Notes: generated by a model not told the origin, from the letters alone. DNA of 64,000 nt from Brevundimonas sp. MYb52 (GCF_002979535.1 NZ_PCPB01000010.1:52656-116655); one strand, 5' to 3'; counted from the first letter of the stretch, positions 1 to 10,135 are shown. Numbers and translations: made by a program.

Positions 1-131
1 TCCCGTCCCAAAGAGGAACACCGGCGTTCGGTGGCCGTTTGGCCCCGCGGAGGAGCGCCGGATATGTATTTGGCGAAGGAGGGGCGCTGCGCGGCTGGAG
101 GGCCGCCGTCGCGCCGCAAAGCGTGCAAGCG

Positions 132-887
132 ATGACGTCGCGAACCCTCAGCGTGCGACGCAGCCTGACCGTGCCTGCGGACACGCCGACCTTGCGCCTG
201 CTCAACACCGCCGCACGGCTATCCGACGAAGAACGCGCCCTGGTGCGACGCCTATGCGTCTTTCAGGAAGTCATCGCCGCCGGAGACCCGTTCACCGCCG
301 AGGGACGGGCGGTGACGCCGCGCCTGATCCTGAGCGGCTGGGCCTGCCGCCAACGCGTTCTGGCCGACGGTCAACGTCAGATCTTCAGCTTCCTTCTGCC
401 GGGCGACGGCGTGGGACTGAGTTCCGAGCCCCGCCCCCTGGATGAAGCAGCCACCGTCGCCCTGACCCGGGTGGAATGCGTCGACGCCGTCATGTTGCGA
501 GAAATCCTGGCGCTGCAGGACCCGCGCCACGACCGACTACGCCGGGCCCTGATCGCCGCCCGTCGCTATGAAGACATCTGCCTGCTGAACCACGTGGTCC
601 GGCTGGGGCGACAGTCCGCCGTGGCCCGCTTGGCGCACCTGTTACTCGAGTTGCGCGACCGGCTGCACCGCGCCGGCCTGTGCAGCCACGACCGGATGCA
701 TCTGCCGCTGACGCAGGAGGCGCTGGCCGACGCCCTGGGCCTCAGCCTGGTGCACGTCAGCCGCACCCTGGGCCAGATGAAACGCAATCGATTGATCGCC
801 ATGCAGAACGGCTGGCTGACCCTTCTGGACGAATCCTACCTGCGCGCCGCCTGCGACTATGGCGGCGACTTTCCCGTCCTTCATTGA
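132..887 (+). CDS. Crp/Fnr family transcriptional regulator
   Basis: The protein (251 aa from this start) has an N-terminal cyclic-nucleotide-binding-like beta-roll (roughly residues 25-140) and a C-terminal winged helix-turn-helix around LTQEALADALGLSLVHVSRT, as in the Crp/Fnr family. No cysteine cluster for an Fnr-type Fe-S sensor is evident, so the effector is unknown. The open frame extends back to 39, but the family-like sequence begins after the ATG at 132, so I chose that; neither start has a good ribosome binding site. It lies directly upstream of the beta-barrel gene at 916 on the same strand, so it is a candidate regulator of the Fap-like cluster. That link is inference. Confidence 0.85.
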   Translation: MTSRTLSVRRSLTVPADTPTLRLLNTAARLSDEERALVRRLCVFQEVIAAGDPFTAEGRAVTPRLILSGWACRQRVLADGQRQIFSFLLPGDGVGLSSEPRPLDEAATVALTRVECVDAVMLREILALQDPRHDRLRRALIAARRYEDICLLNHVVRLGRQSAVARLAHLLLELRDRLHRAGLCSHDRMHLPLTQEALADALGLSLVHVSRTLGQMKRNRLIAMQNGWLTLLDESYLRAACDYGGDFPVLH

Positions 888-915
888 CCCACAACCGTAT
901 GAGAGAGAGCGCGTC

Positions 916-2265
916 ATGACCCAGCATCGTCCTTCGCCTCGGCAGCGCGACTTGCGCGGCGCTCGTCGAAAGGGTCCCAGAGCCGGTCTGCTGCTGGCGT
1001 CGGTCGCCGCGGCGGCCTTGCTCAGCCCCGGCCTCGCCCTGGCCCAGGACGACGATCTGGCTGCGCGCGTGGCGCGGCTGGAGGCCTTGGTTCTGGACCA
1101 GCAGAAACGCATCGAGGCCCAGGACGCGCTCTTGGCCCAACGCGCAGCGGGGGTCGCGCCGCCCGCCGACGTCGCCGAGTCCGGCATCGACCCGCGCTGG
1201 CGGTTCCAGTCCGACGCCTCACGCCCCTTCGCCGACACAGAGATGGCCGCCTTGCGCGCCGGTCAGGCGACTGGCCAGGCCGGCGCTCAGCCGCAGACCG
1301 CCCCCGCGCCGGCCGGCGCCCCGCCGGTCGAGCCGCCCCTGCTGCAGGCTCGCCGCGAACAGTTGGCCGCCATACCCGAGGGCATCGCGGTTCTGACACG
1401 GCCTGGCAAACTGACCCTGGATGTGTCCACCGAATACACGCGCTCCAGCGCCAATCGCCTGGTGTTCCGGGGCATCGAGATCGTGCCCGGCGTCCAGATC
1501 GGCGTGATCGAGGCCAACGAGGCCGATCGCGACACGGGCGTGGCGACCATCGCCGCCAAATACGGCGTAACCTCCCGCATGGAGGTCGAACTGCGGGCGC
1601 CCTACGTCTGGCGCAACGACACCATCACCACCGTCCAGCAGCGTGACGAAGCCGTCACCCGCACCATCGACCTGAGCGGCGACGGCATCGGCGATGTCGA
1701 GGGCGCCGTCCGCTATCAGATCAACGGCGGCGAGCGCGGGCGCCCCATTTTCATCGCCGGCCTGAGGGTCAAGAGCAACACCGGCGAAGGTCCCTTCGAC
1801 ATCCCGCGTGATGAGTTCGGCGTGGCGTCCCGGTTGGCCACCGGCTCCGGCTTCTGGGGCGTGGAATCCAGCGTCAGCTTCCTCTACCCCAGCGATCCGG
1901 CGGTGATCTTCGGCAGCCTCAGCTACTTCGCCCACCTGCCCAAGGACATCAACAAGACCGAGGGCGAGGTGCTGATCGGCGAGGTCGATCCTGGCGACGC
2001 CATCGGCATGTCGATCGGTTTCGGCTTCTCGCTCAATCCCAAGTTCTCATTCTCGTTGGGCTACAAGCACAGCTACATCCGGCCGACCACCAGCGAGTTG
2101 AACGACCTGACGGAAAAGTCCGACGACCTGCAGGTCGGCGCCCTGCAGTTCGGCATGTCCTACCTGCTGACCGACCGCTTCAGCCTGAACGGCAATTTCG
2201 AGTTCGGGGTGACGGAAGATGCGCCAGACATGCGGTTCGTGCTGCGCCTGCCGATCATCTTCTAG
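916..2265 (+). CDS. outer-membrane beta-barrel with N-terminal coiled coil (FapF-like candidate transporter)
   Basis: 449 aa. A long signal peptide ends near residue 44 (LALAQ). Residues 48-77 form a predicted coiled coil (LAARVARLEALVLDQQKRIE). After a Pro/Ala linker comes a region of alternating amphipathic strands ending in Phe (LRLPIIF), the usual end of an outer-membrane beta-barrel. ATG 916 is preceded by GAGAGAG; the frame is open earlier. FapF of Pseudomonas, which exports Fap amyloid subunits, has the same plan: a periplasmic coiled coil, then a barrel. The convergent neighbour is an operon with a C39 peptidase and a repeat protein, which supports an export role. I do not claim sequence homology to FapF; a different transporter or porin is possible. 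Confidence 0.6.
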   Translation: MTQHRPSPRQRDLRGARRKGPRAGLLLASVAAAALLSPGLALAQDDDLAARVARLEALVLDQQKRIEAQDALLAQRAAGVAPPADVAESGIDPRWRFQSDASRPFADTEMAALRAGQATGQAGAQPQTAPAPAGAPPVEPPLLQARREQLAAIPEGIAVLTRPGKLTLDVSTEYTRSSANRLVFRGIEIVPGVQIGVIEANEADRDTGVATIAAKYGVTSRMEVELRAPYVWRNDTITTVQQRDEAVTRTIDLSGDGIGDVEGAVRYQINGGERGRPIFIAGLRVKSNTGEGPFDIPRDEFGVASRLATGSGFWGVESSVSFLYPSDPAVIFGSLSYFAHLPKDINKTEGEVLIGEVDPGDAIGMSIGFGFSLNPKFSFSLGYKHSYIRPTTSELNDLTEKSDDLQVGALQFGMSYLLTDRFSLNGNFEFGVTEDAPDMRFVLRLPIIF

Positions 2266-2278
2266 GTCATGGCGGCGC

Positions 2279-2307
2279 GAAGGCTTCCGACGTAGTCGGA
2301 GGCCTTC
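2279..2307. terminator. hairpin between convergent genes
   Basis: Arms of 13 nt (GAAGGCTTCCGAC and GTCGGAGGCCTTC) with a 3-nt loop and one wobble pair sit between the barrel gene (ends 2265) and the minus-strand operon (ends 2306). There is no strong T tract, so its strength as a terminator is uncertain. Confidence 0.5.
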
Positions 2308-2974
2308 AGCGGCCAAGCGAGCCGACGAGGGAGGTATTGAGATCGTAGGTCAGTTGGGCCGCCCGCGCATGGGCGCTGCTTGAGGCCTGCATCGTCGCCA
2401 GATCCGGCAGATAGAGATTCAACTCCATATCCTGACGCAGGTCACGATTGCTGGCGTTGTTGACGATCAGGTTCTGCAACTGGCCGGACGTCACATTATG
2501 GATCAGGGCCGTCGCGCCGTCACCGCTGACCAGAGCCACGCCGCCGCTGGTCCCGCCGAGATTTCTGAGATCTATGCCGCTGTTCAGCAAGGAGGTCAGA
2601 GCCGAGGCTAGGTCAGTCATGCCCGGCACATCACCGCGCGTCTGTTCCGTGGCCGGCCCGGTCGGCGTCCAGGTCATTCGGGTCTCCAAGGCCAACCGAT
2701 CATCAACATAGGAGCGAATGACCACGCCGAAGCCGAAGGTGAAGCCGTTGGTCGTCAGAAACCCGCCACGCAGCCCTGACAACTCTTCATCGGACAGAGC
2801 CTGTGGCCCCGTCGGCGTCAGCGCCGCAGCTGGCGAGGTCTGTTCCACATACAACTGCGCCAGAGACGTCTGCGCCAGGAAGGCCTGCGCCGACGCCGAA
2901 GACACCACGAAGGCCGGCGCCAAGGCTGTCAGAGTGAATAAGAGAAGGGAACGAACACGTCGCATGATCGTCAC
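2306..2974 (-). CDS. secreted protein with double-glycine-like site, last gene of Fap-like operon
   Basis: 222 aa. It has a signal peptide (cut near residues 28-30, SASAQ) and then a segment at residues 60-71 reading LSDEELSGLRGG. This resembles the leader of double-glycine peptides cut by C39 peptidases (LSxxEL..L.GG). The rest is Gly/Thr-rich with a C-terminal part (HNVTSGQLQN, then NRDLRQDMELNLYL) that echoes the C-terminus of the 126-aa neighbour. The start is a GTG at 2974 overlapping the C39 stop (GTGA); an ATG at 2965 is the alternative. Its position as a minor secreted partner recalls FapE, but I see no clear homology. Function unknown. Confidence 0.6.
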   Translation of the reverse strand: MTIMRRVRSLLLFTLTALAPAFVVSSASAQAFLAQTSLAQLYVEQTSPAAALTPTGPQALSDEELSGLRGGFLTTNGFTFGFGVVIRSYVDDRLALETRMTWTPTGPATEQTRGDVPGMTDLASALTSLLNSGIDLRNLGGTSGGVALVSGDGATALIHNVTSGQLQNLIVNNASNRDLRQDMELNLYLPDLATMQASSSAHARAAQLTYDLNTSLVGSLGR

Positions 2975-3705
2975 CGCAAATAGGGATCAATAGGGAAACG
3001 TGTGGTGATCTGGTAGAGCGGCGGCAGTTCGCGCGTCAGCTCAGCCAGGGAATGATTGGGCAGGGCCTGCGCCGGCCGCGACCGGTTCCAGGGCGTCCAT
3101 TCCGACGCCTCATTGAAGCTATCCGCCGGTTCACGCACCACGAAGGCGATGCCGTTCCACATGGATATGAACTGTTCGCGGCTGTAGATCTTCAGCCCCA
3201 GGGCCGGATCGCCGATCAGGACGCGATCAGCGTCGTTCCCCTTGAAGACGACAAAATGCTTATAGCCGGCCGTGTCGATCATCACGATCGCCGGCCGGTT
3301 CATACTGGCCAGGTTCTCCAGCGTCAGTCGGTAGCCATCCGCCTGATAGCCGTTGGTTTCAAGAAATTGCTTGATGTCGAGCAGGGAGAAGCCAACTCGC
3401 CGGATCACGTCCTGATCGCCGGCGGCGTACATGGCGCGGAAGATCTGTTCCTCACCCACTTCTCGATCATAGTGATAGCGTAGCAGGGTCGCCAGCGCCG
3501 CCGAGCCGCAACTGAAGTCATAGCGTTGTCGCACCACGGTGCGGAACGGAATATCGCGATAGCTGACCACGCTGACCCGCGCCGGCGCCGGCCCGCTGCT
3601 GAGAAGCACATCGGCGCCCGCAGGCGCCGCACAGAACCAGGTCGCACACAGAGCCGCGGCCGAAAGGCCGAGGCCCTTGTGAAAGCGAAAGCCGCTGCGT
3701 GTCAC
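2971..3705 (-). CDS. secreted stand-alone C39-family cysteine peptidase (FapD-like)
   Basis: 244 aa with an N-terminal signal or anchor segment (residues 10-31). The C39 catalytic pattern is complete: Gln60 and Cys66 in VVRQRYDFSCGSAA, His150 in GYKHFVVFKG, and Asp166 in IGDPALG. C39 domains normally sit at the N-terminus of bacteriocin ABC exporters and cut after Gly-Gly; here there is no transporter domain and the enzyme should act in the periplasm. FapD of the Pseudomonas amyloid system has this architecture. GTG start overlaps the stop of the 126-aa gene, and its stop overlaps the next start, so the three genes are translationally coupled. Likely substrate: the downstream double-glycine protein or the repeat protein. 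Confidence 0.88.
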   Translation of the reverse strand: MTRSGFRFHKGLGLSAAALCATWFCAAPAGADVLLSSGPAPARVSVVSYRDIPFRTVVRQRYDFSCGSAALATLLRYHYDREVGEEQIFRAMYAAGDQDVIRRVGFSLLDIKQFLETNGYQADGYRLTLENLASMNRPAIVMIDTAGYKHFVVFKGNDADRVLIGDPALGLKIYSREQFISMWNGIAFVVREPADSFNEASEWTPWNRSRPAQALPNHSLAELTRELPPLYQITTRFPIDPYLR

Positions 3706-4082
3706 GGCGTCGGACTCGTGGTCACGATATTGATCGTGATGGCGCCCTGGAGATTGTTGTTATGGCCCGTGTTCATCACGAAGTTGCCGACACCACTATA
3801 GCCTGCGAAGGCGTTGGCGCCGATGGAGATGGAACCCGACCCCACGGTGTTGGCGGTGACGCTATTGCCGCTGTTCGTGGCCTTGAGCAGTTGATCACTG
3901 GCGACAAGGACATTGACGCCCTCGCGCGCGTTCAAATCATGAAGTTCCGCCAGGTCCAGGGGCTGCATCGCCAACGGCGCCGATGCCGATGCGCTCTGCG
4001 GTTCGGCGGGCGAAAGAACTTGCGGCGGCGGGGCAGGATCCGAGCCGGCGAACAACAGCGCGGCTGTAATAAGGATTAGCAT
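3702..4082 (-). CDS. small secreted protein of Fap-like operon
   Basis: 126 aa with a short signal peptide (residues 1-13). After a Pro/Ala/Ser linker it has LDLAELHDLNAREG at residues 42-55, a loose match to the double-glycine segment of the 222-aa protein. Residues 91-112 (from AFAGYSGVG to LQ) align without gaps to residues 239-260 of the 277-aa repeat protein. A GGGAGG ribosome binding site precedes ATG 4082. By position it could be a minor subunit or nucleator comparable to FapB or FapA; this is inference. I do not recognise a named family. Confidence 0.6.
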   Translation of the reverse strand: MLILITAALLFAGSDPAPPPQVLSPAEPQSASASAPLAMQPLDLAELHDLNAREGVNVLVASDQLLKATNSGNSVTANTVGSGSISIGANAFAGYSGVGNFVMNTGHNNNLQGAITINIVTTSPTP

Positions 4083-4102
4083 TGGCTTCCTCCCGAAAGA
4101 AA

Positions 4103-4129
4103 TCGGCGGCCGGTCAAACCGGCCGCCGA
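4103..4129 (-). terminator. strong hairpin after the repeat-protein gene (attenuator)
   Basis: Two 12-nt complementary arms (TCGGCGGCCGGT and its reverse complement) around a 3-nt loop are followed on the minus strand by TTTCTTT. The hairpin lies between the repeat-protein gene and the rest of its operon. It is well placed to stop part of transcription or protect the upstream mRNA so that the structural protein is made in excess over its processing partners. Confidence 0.6.
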
Positions 4130-4137
4130 CAGAACGC

Positions 4138-4971
4138 TTAACCGCCGTTGCCGAACGTGATGTTGGCGTTGGCGGCGACAGCCGTAGCAGCCTGACCGAC
4201 CGAAGCCTGGCCGGTGATGTTGCTGACGGTCTGAATGCCCGCGAAGCCGGCGAATGCGCCGCCGTTTTGGTTGATGTCGCCGCTGCGGATGCGGCCGTTT
4301 TGCGGGCCGTCGCCGCCTTCGGACAGGTCGAAGCTCAGATCACTGACGTTGGCCGCCAGCGACTGGTTGCTCAGCGACACCCGCCAGGTCGAGTTGTCAT
4401 TGAACGAGTCGGTAATGCCGACATGGGTCGAGTTGTCGGAGTTATCGTTGAACGAGTCAGCGATATCGACAGCCAGATCCAGGTTGGTGTTGGTCGAGTT
4501 GTCCGTATTGGTGGAGTTGTTGGAATTGTCGTTGAACGAGTCCGCGATATCCACGGCCAGGTCCGTCGAGTTATCCATGTTGGTCGAGTTGTCGTTGCCC
4601 GAGTCAGCGATATTGGTCGAGTTGTCGTTGAACGAGTCGCTCACGCCAAGGTCGAGATCGGTGTTGGTGGAGTTGTTGGAATTGTCGTTCAGTGAATCGG
4701 AAATGCCGACATCAAGGTCGGTATTGGTCGAGTTGTTCGAGTTGTCATTCAGCGAGTCATTGACGCCGAGATTGGTCGAATTATCTGAATTGTCATTCAG
4801 GGAGTCTGCAATCCCCACGTCCAGATCAGTGCTGTTGTAGGAATCGGTCGCGTTGGTGTTGCCACCCACGCCGCCGTTGGGCCCGCTCGAAGTGGTTTGG
4901 GCCTGGGTCACGGTTGCAAACGCCAGCACCCCCGCCAGGACAGCCGCCGAAGTCATCAATTTGGCACGCAT
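4138..4971 (-). CDS. secreted Asn/Asp/Ser-rich repeat protein, candidate fibre subunit
   Basis: 277 aa. Signal peptide residues 1-24 (VTQA cut). Residues 54-194 hold eight copies of a core [IV]xDS[LFG]NDNS, starting near 54, 70, 90, 110, 121, 142, 170 and 186, joined by NNSTNTDLD-type spacers of varying length. The C-terminal 40 residues are Gly/Ala/Asn-rich and share AFAGFAGI with the 126-aa neighbour. There is no cysteine. Low-complexity polar repeats, secretion and a neighbouring C39 peptidase plus coiled-coil barrel suggest a secreted fibre or amyloid subunit like FapC. Acidic Asn/Asp repeats could also bind calcium. GGAGG precedes the ATG. First gene of the minus-strand operon. Confidence 0.7.
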   Translation of the reverse strand: MRAKLMTSAAVLAGVLAFATVTQAQTTSSGPNGGVGGNTNATDSYNSTDLDVGIADSLNDNSDNSTNLGVNDSLNDNSNNSTNTDLDVGISDSLNDNSNNSTNTDLDLGVSDSFNDNSTNIADSGNDNSTNMDNSTDLAVDIADSFNDNSNNSTNTDNSTNTNLDLAVDIADSFNDNSDNSTHVGITDSFNDNSTWRVSLSNQSLAANVSDLSFDLSEGGDGPQNGRIRSGDINQNGGAFAGFAGIQTVSNITGQASVGQAATAVAANANITFGNGG

Positions 4972-5278
4972 ATCTTTAGCCTCCAGATCAAAATGGATAC
5001 GGAGGTTCCTCCACCTCCGGACAACCCAATCGCCCTGAGACCTCGTCGTTCCGACTTCGCCCGATAGGCGAACCGCCCCGAAATGAGACGCTTTTTAGCC
5101 ATTCACAGGGCGTGACACGTCATTTGTTATAGTCACCTGGATCGCCGGTTTTGAGATCGGATCATTTGATCAGACGACCACCCGGAATAAACTCTCGCGA
5201 TCTGGTCTCTTCTTTCGCTGTCGACCTTCGCGCCCTGCGCATGGCGTTCCAGCGCTGCGGATGCTAAGCGCGCGGACC
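4972..5278. promoter_or_regulatory. divergent intergenic region between Fap-like operon and lepA
   Basis: About 300 nt without a gene. It must hold the promoters of the repeat-protein operon (leftward) and lepA (rightward). Two small dyads are visible: TGAC-AC-GTCA at 5113-5122 and GATCA-TT-TGATC at 5160-5171. Either could be an operator, but I cannot assign a regulator. No clear -35/-10 pair stands out. Confidence 0.4.
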
Positions 5279-7087
<1,809 letters not shown>

Positions 7088-7112
7088 TCCTCGCCGCAGA
7101 CGGCTGAATCTT

Positions 7113-7147
7113 AAAAGGGCGGAAGGCGCGAGCTTTCCGCCCTTTTT
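7113..7147 (+). terminator. intrinsic terminator after lepA
   Basis: Stem GGGCGGAA / TTCCGCCC (7117-7142) with a 10-nt loop, followed by TTTTT. Four A residues precede the stem. Confidence 0.9.
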
Positions 7148-7259
7148 GCATGCCGGTCCTCAACATGAACAATCGTTCATAGACGAACGTGTCGCGTTGC
7201 CGCGACGTGATGCACCGTTAAGGTCCCGGCCCAGCACTATCTGTTGGGGACTGAAATCC

Positions 7260-10112
7260 ATGCGCCTTGCCGCTTCATCCGTAGCCCTGGCCGCCCTTGT
7301 GGCCGTCGCTTCACCCGTTATGGCCCATGCTCCGGCCGCCGCGACCGCTGTGACCGCGCCGTCGGCCACGCCGCTGCGCGGGGCGCCGGTGTCCGAACTG
7401 GTCGCCCGCGTCGATATTCCGTGGAAGCGCTTCCAGTTGGACAACGGCCTGACGGTCCTGGTGAACGAGGACCACAAGGCGCCGGTCGTGGCGGTGTCGG
7501 TCTGGTATAATGTCGGCTCCAAGGACGAGCCCAAGGGCTCGACCGGGTTCGCCCACCTGTTCGAACACCTGATGTTCGGCGGATCGGAGAACTCGCCGTC
7601 CAGCCACATCCAGACGATGAATGCGGCGGGCGCCACGGGCCTGAACGGCACGACCTGGTTCGACCGCACCAACTATTTCCAGACGGTGCCGACCCCGGCG
7701 CTGGACTACACCCTGTATCTGGAATCCGACCGCATGGGCTACCTGCTGGGGCAGGTCAGTCAGGAGGTCCTGGATCTGCAACGCGGCGTCGTCCAGAACG
7801 AAAAGCGCCAGGGCGACAACCAGCCCTACGGCCTGACCTACTACGCCACGCTGGAAGCGCTGTTCCCCGAGGGTCACCCCTATCGCCACTCGACCATCGG
7901 TTCGATGGCTGACCTGGATTCGGCCAGCATGGAGACGGTGCGCGACTGGTTCCGTGAGAACTACGGCCCCAACAACGCCATCCTGGTCCTGTCCGGCGAC
8001 ATCGACGAGGCCAAGGCCCGCGAGCTGACCCAGAAATACTTCGGCGCCATCGCCCGCGGCCCGGTCAACACCCCGGCGGCGGCCCCGATCCCGACCCTGG
8101 CGGCCCCCGTCGAGCAGGTGCTGCACGACCGCGTGGCCCAGACCCGCATCAGCCGCACCTGGACGACGCCGGGCCTGAACGACCCGGACTCGGTGCCGCT
8201 GAGCGTCGGCGCCTCGGTGCTGGGGGGACTGGCCAGTTCGCGTCTGGACAATGTCCTGGTGCGCGACGAGCAGATCGCCTCCAGCGTCTCGGCTGGCAAC
8301 CAGGCCTTCCAGCGCGTCAGCATGTTCAGCTATTCGGCCATGGTGAAGCCAGGCGCCGACGCCGACGCCGTGGCCCGCCGCATGGACGCCGTCCTGGCGG
8401 ACCTGATCGCCAACGGCCCGACCCAGGACGAGATCGACCGCGTCGTGACCCAATACGCCTCGCGCCGCATCCAGGGTCTGGAAATGGCCAACGGCAAGGC
8501 CTCGGTCCTGGCCGAGGGTCAGCTCTATTCGGGCGATCCCGATTTCTACAAGAAGGAACTGGCGGCCTATGCCGCCGTGACGCCGGCCCAGGTGCAGGCC
8601 GCCCTGAAGAAGTGGCTGAGCCGCCCGGTCTATAGCCAGATCGTCATGCCGGGCGACCGCGAGGCCTACGTCGACGCCGCCGCCGCCCCGTCGGGCGCGA
8701 CCCCGACGCCGGCCGCCCCGATCCAGCGCGTGGCCCGCGAGGCGACCCCGGCCATCGGCGAAGTGTCCAACGTCGACTTCCCCGCCGTCGAGCGCGCCGC
8801 CCTGTCGAACGGGATCGAGGTGGTCTACGCCCGCTCGACCACCGTGCCGGTGACCCGCGTGGCGCTGGAGTTCGACGCCGGCGTCGCCGCCGACCGCGCC
8901 GATCGTCTGGGCGCCCACACCCTGATGCTGAACGTCATGCAGGAAGGCACGACGACGCGCGACTCCAAGGCCCTGGCCGAGGCACAGGAACGCCTGGGCG
9001 CCAGCGTCTCGGTCGGCTCGTCGATGGACCGCACCGTCGCCAGCCTGTCGGCGGTGACCACAAACCTGCAGCCGTCGCTGACCCTGCTGTCGGACGTGGT
9101 GCGCAACCCCGCCTTCGCCCCCAGCGAGGTCGAGCGCCTGCGCGCCGTGCGTCTGGCGGCCCTGGCCAATGAGAAGACCCAGCCGGCTTCGATCGCCGGT
9201 CGCGCCCTGCCGCCGCTGATCTATGGCGAGAGCCACCCCTATGGTCGTTCGTTCAGCGGCTCCGGCGACGAGGCCGTCATCCGCGGCCTGACGCGCGCCG
9301 ACCTGGTCGCCGACCACGCCGCCTGGGTCCGCCCGGACAACGCCAAGCTGTTTGTGGTCTCGGATCTGCCCCTGGCCGAGCTGAAGCCGCAACTGGAGGC
9401 CGCCTTCGGCGACTGGCGCGCCCCGACGACGGCCAAGGGAACCAAGACGTTCACCGCCGCCCTGCCCCAGACCTCGGCCCGCATCGTCCTGATCGACCGT
9501 CCGCAGTCGCCGCAGTCGCTGATCTACGGCGGTCAGGTCCTGCCGGTGTCGGGCACCGACGACCTGCTGACCCTGACCACGGCCAATACCGTGCTGGGTG
9601 CGGACTTCCTGTCGCGGATCAACGCCGACCTGCGCGAGACCAAGGGCTGGTCCTACGGCGTGCGCGGCAATGTCAGCACCCTGCAGAACCGCTCGCCCTA
9701 CATCGTCAACGCCCCGGTCCAGGCCAACCGCACAGGCGAGTCGATCGCCGCCCTGATCGGCCAGTACGAGCGCTTCCTCGGCGCCGACGGCGTGACCCAG
9801 GCCGAGCGCGACCGCACGGTTCTGGGCGACACGCGCGGCCTGTCGGGCAGCTATGAGACCTCGGCCCAGGTGCTGGGCGCCCTGCGCTCCAACGCCCTCT
9901 ATGGCCGTCCCGACGGCTATCAGGAGGCCCTGGCCGGCCGCATCAACGCCCTGACGGCGCAACAGATGGACGCCGCCGCCCGCGCCGCCATCAAGCCTGA
10001 CACCTTCGTCTGGGTGGTGGTCGGCGACGCCTCGGTGGTCAAGCCGCAGTTGGACGCGCTCGGCCTGCCGGTCGAGGTGCGTGCGGCCGCGGCGCCGACG
10101 ACGGCCCAGTAG
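7260..10112 (+). CDS. secreted two-domain M16 zinc peptidase (pitrilysin-like)
   Basis: 950 aa with a signal peptide (MRLAASSVALAALVAVASPV, cut near MAHA). The first M16 domain carries the inverted zinc motif HxxEH at residues 99-103 (HLFEH) and the downstream acidic ligand region QRGVVQNEKRQ. A second M16 repeat begins near residue 510 and lacks the motif (LGAHTLMLNVMQEG), as expected for the inactive half of a single-chain clamshell enzyme. It should degrade peptides in the periplasm. I chose ATG 7260 because it begins the signal peptide; the frame is open from 7146. Terminator at 10136. Confidence 0.93.
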   Translation: MRLAASSVALAALVAVASPVMAHAPAAATAVTAPSATPLRGAPVSELVARVDIPWKRFQLDNGLTVLVNEDHKAPVVAVSVWYNVGSKDEPKGSTGFAHLFEHLMFGGSENSPSSHIQTMNAAGATGLNGTTWFDRTNYFQTVPTPALDYTLYLESDRMGYLLGQVSQEVLDLQRGVVQNEKRQGDNQPYGLTYYATLEALFPEGHPYRHSTIGSMADLDSASMETVRDWFRENYGPNNAILVLSGDIDEAKARELTQKYFGAIARGPVNTPAAAPIPTLAAPVEQVLHDRVAQTRISRTWTTPGLNDPDSVPLSVGASVLGGLASSRLDNVLVRDEQIASSVSAGNQAFQRVSMFSYSAMVKPGADADAVARRMDAVLADLIANGPTQDEIDRVVTQYASRRIQGLEMANGKASVLAEGQLYSGDPDFYKKELAAYAAVTPAQVQAALKKWLSRPVYSQIVMPGDREAYVDAAAAPSGATPTPAAPIQRVAREATPAIGEVSNVDFPAVERAALSNGIEVVYARSTTVPVTRVALEFDAGVAADRADRLGAHTLMLNVMQEGTTTRDSKALAEAQERLGASVSVGSSMDRTVASLSAVTTNLQPSLTLLSDVVRNPAFAPSEVERLRAVRLAALANEKTQPASIAGRALPPLIYGESHPYGRSFSGSGDEAVIRGLTRADLVADHAAWVRPDNAKLFVVSDLPLAELKPQLEAAFGDWRAPTTAKGTKTFTAALPQTSARIVLIDRPQSPQSLIYGGQVLPVSGTDDLLTLTTANTVLGADFLSRINADLRETKGWSYGVRGNVSTLQNRSPYIVNAPVQANRTGESIAALIGQYERFLGADGVTQAERDRTVLGDTRGLSGSYETSAQVLGALRSNALYGRPDGYQEALAGRINALTAQQMDAAARAAIKPDTFVWVVVGDASVVKPQLDALGLPVEVRAAAAPTTAQ

Positions 10113-10135
10113 GCCGCGTCAGTCGAGACGAACAG

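Noticed and set aside
4138..4971. Repeat DNA of the Asn/Asp-rich gene as a CRISPR array
   Set aside because: The repeats are in frame, imperfect and translate to a secreted protein with signal peptide; spacing is irregular and no cas genes are present.
7311..9962. Very long open frame (883 aa) on the minus strand opposite the M16 peptidase gene
   Set aside because: It is antisense to a clear enzyme, is rich in Arg/Gly/His of the kind expected from codon shadow in high-G+C DNA, and has no recognisable domain. Similar shadows oppose cobT (12216-13598), hppD (16540-18012) and thrS (58050-59630).
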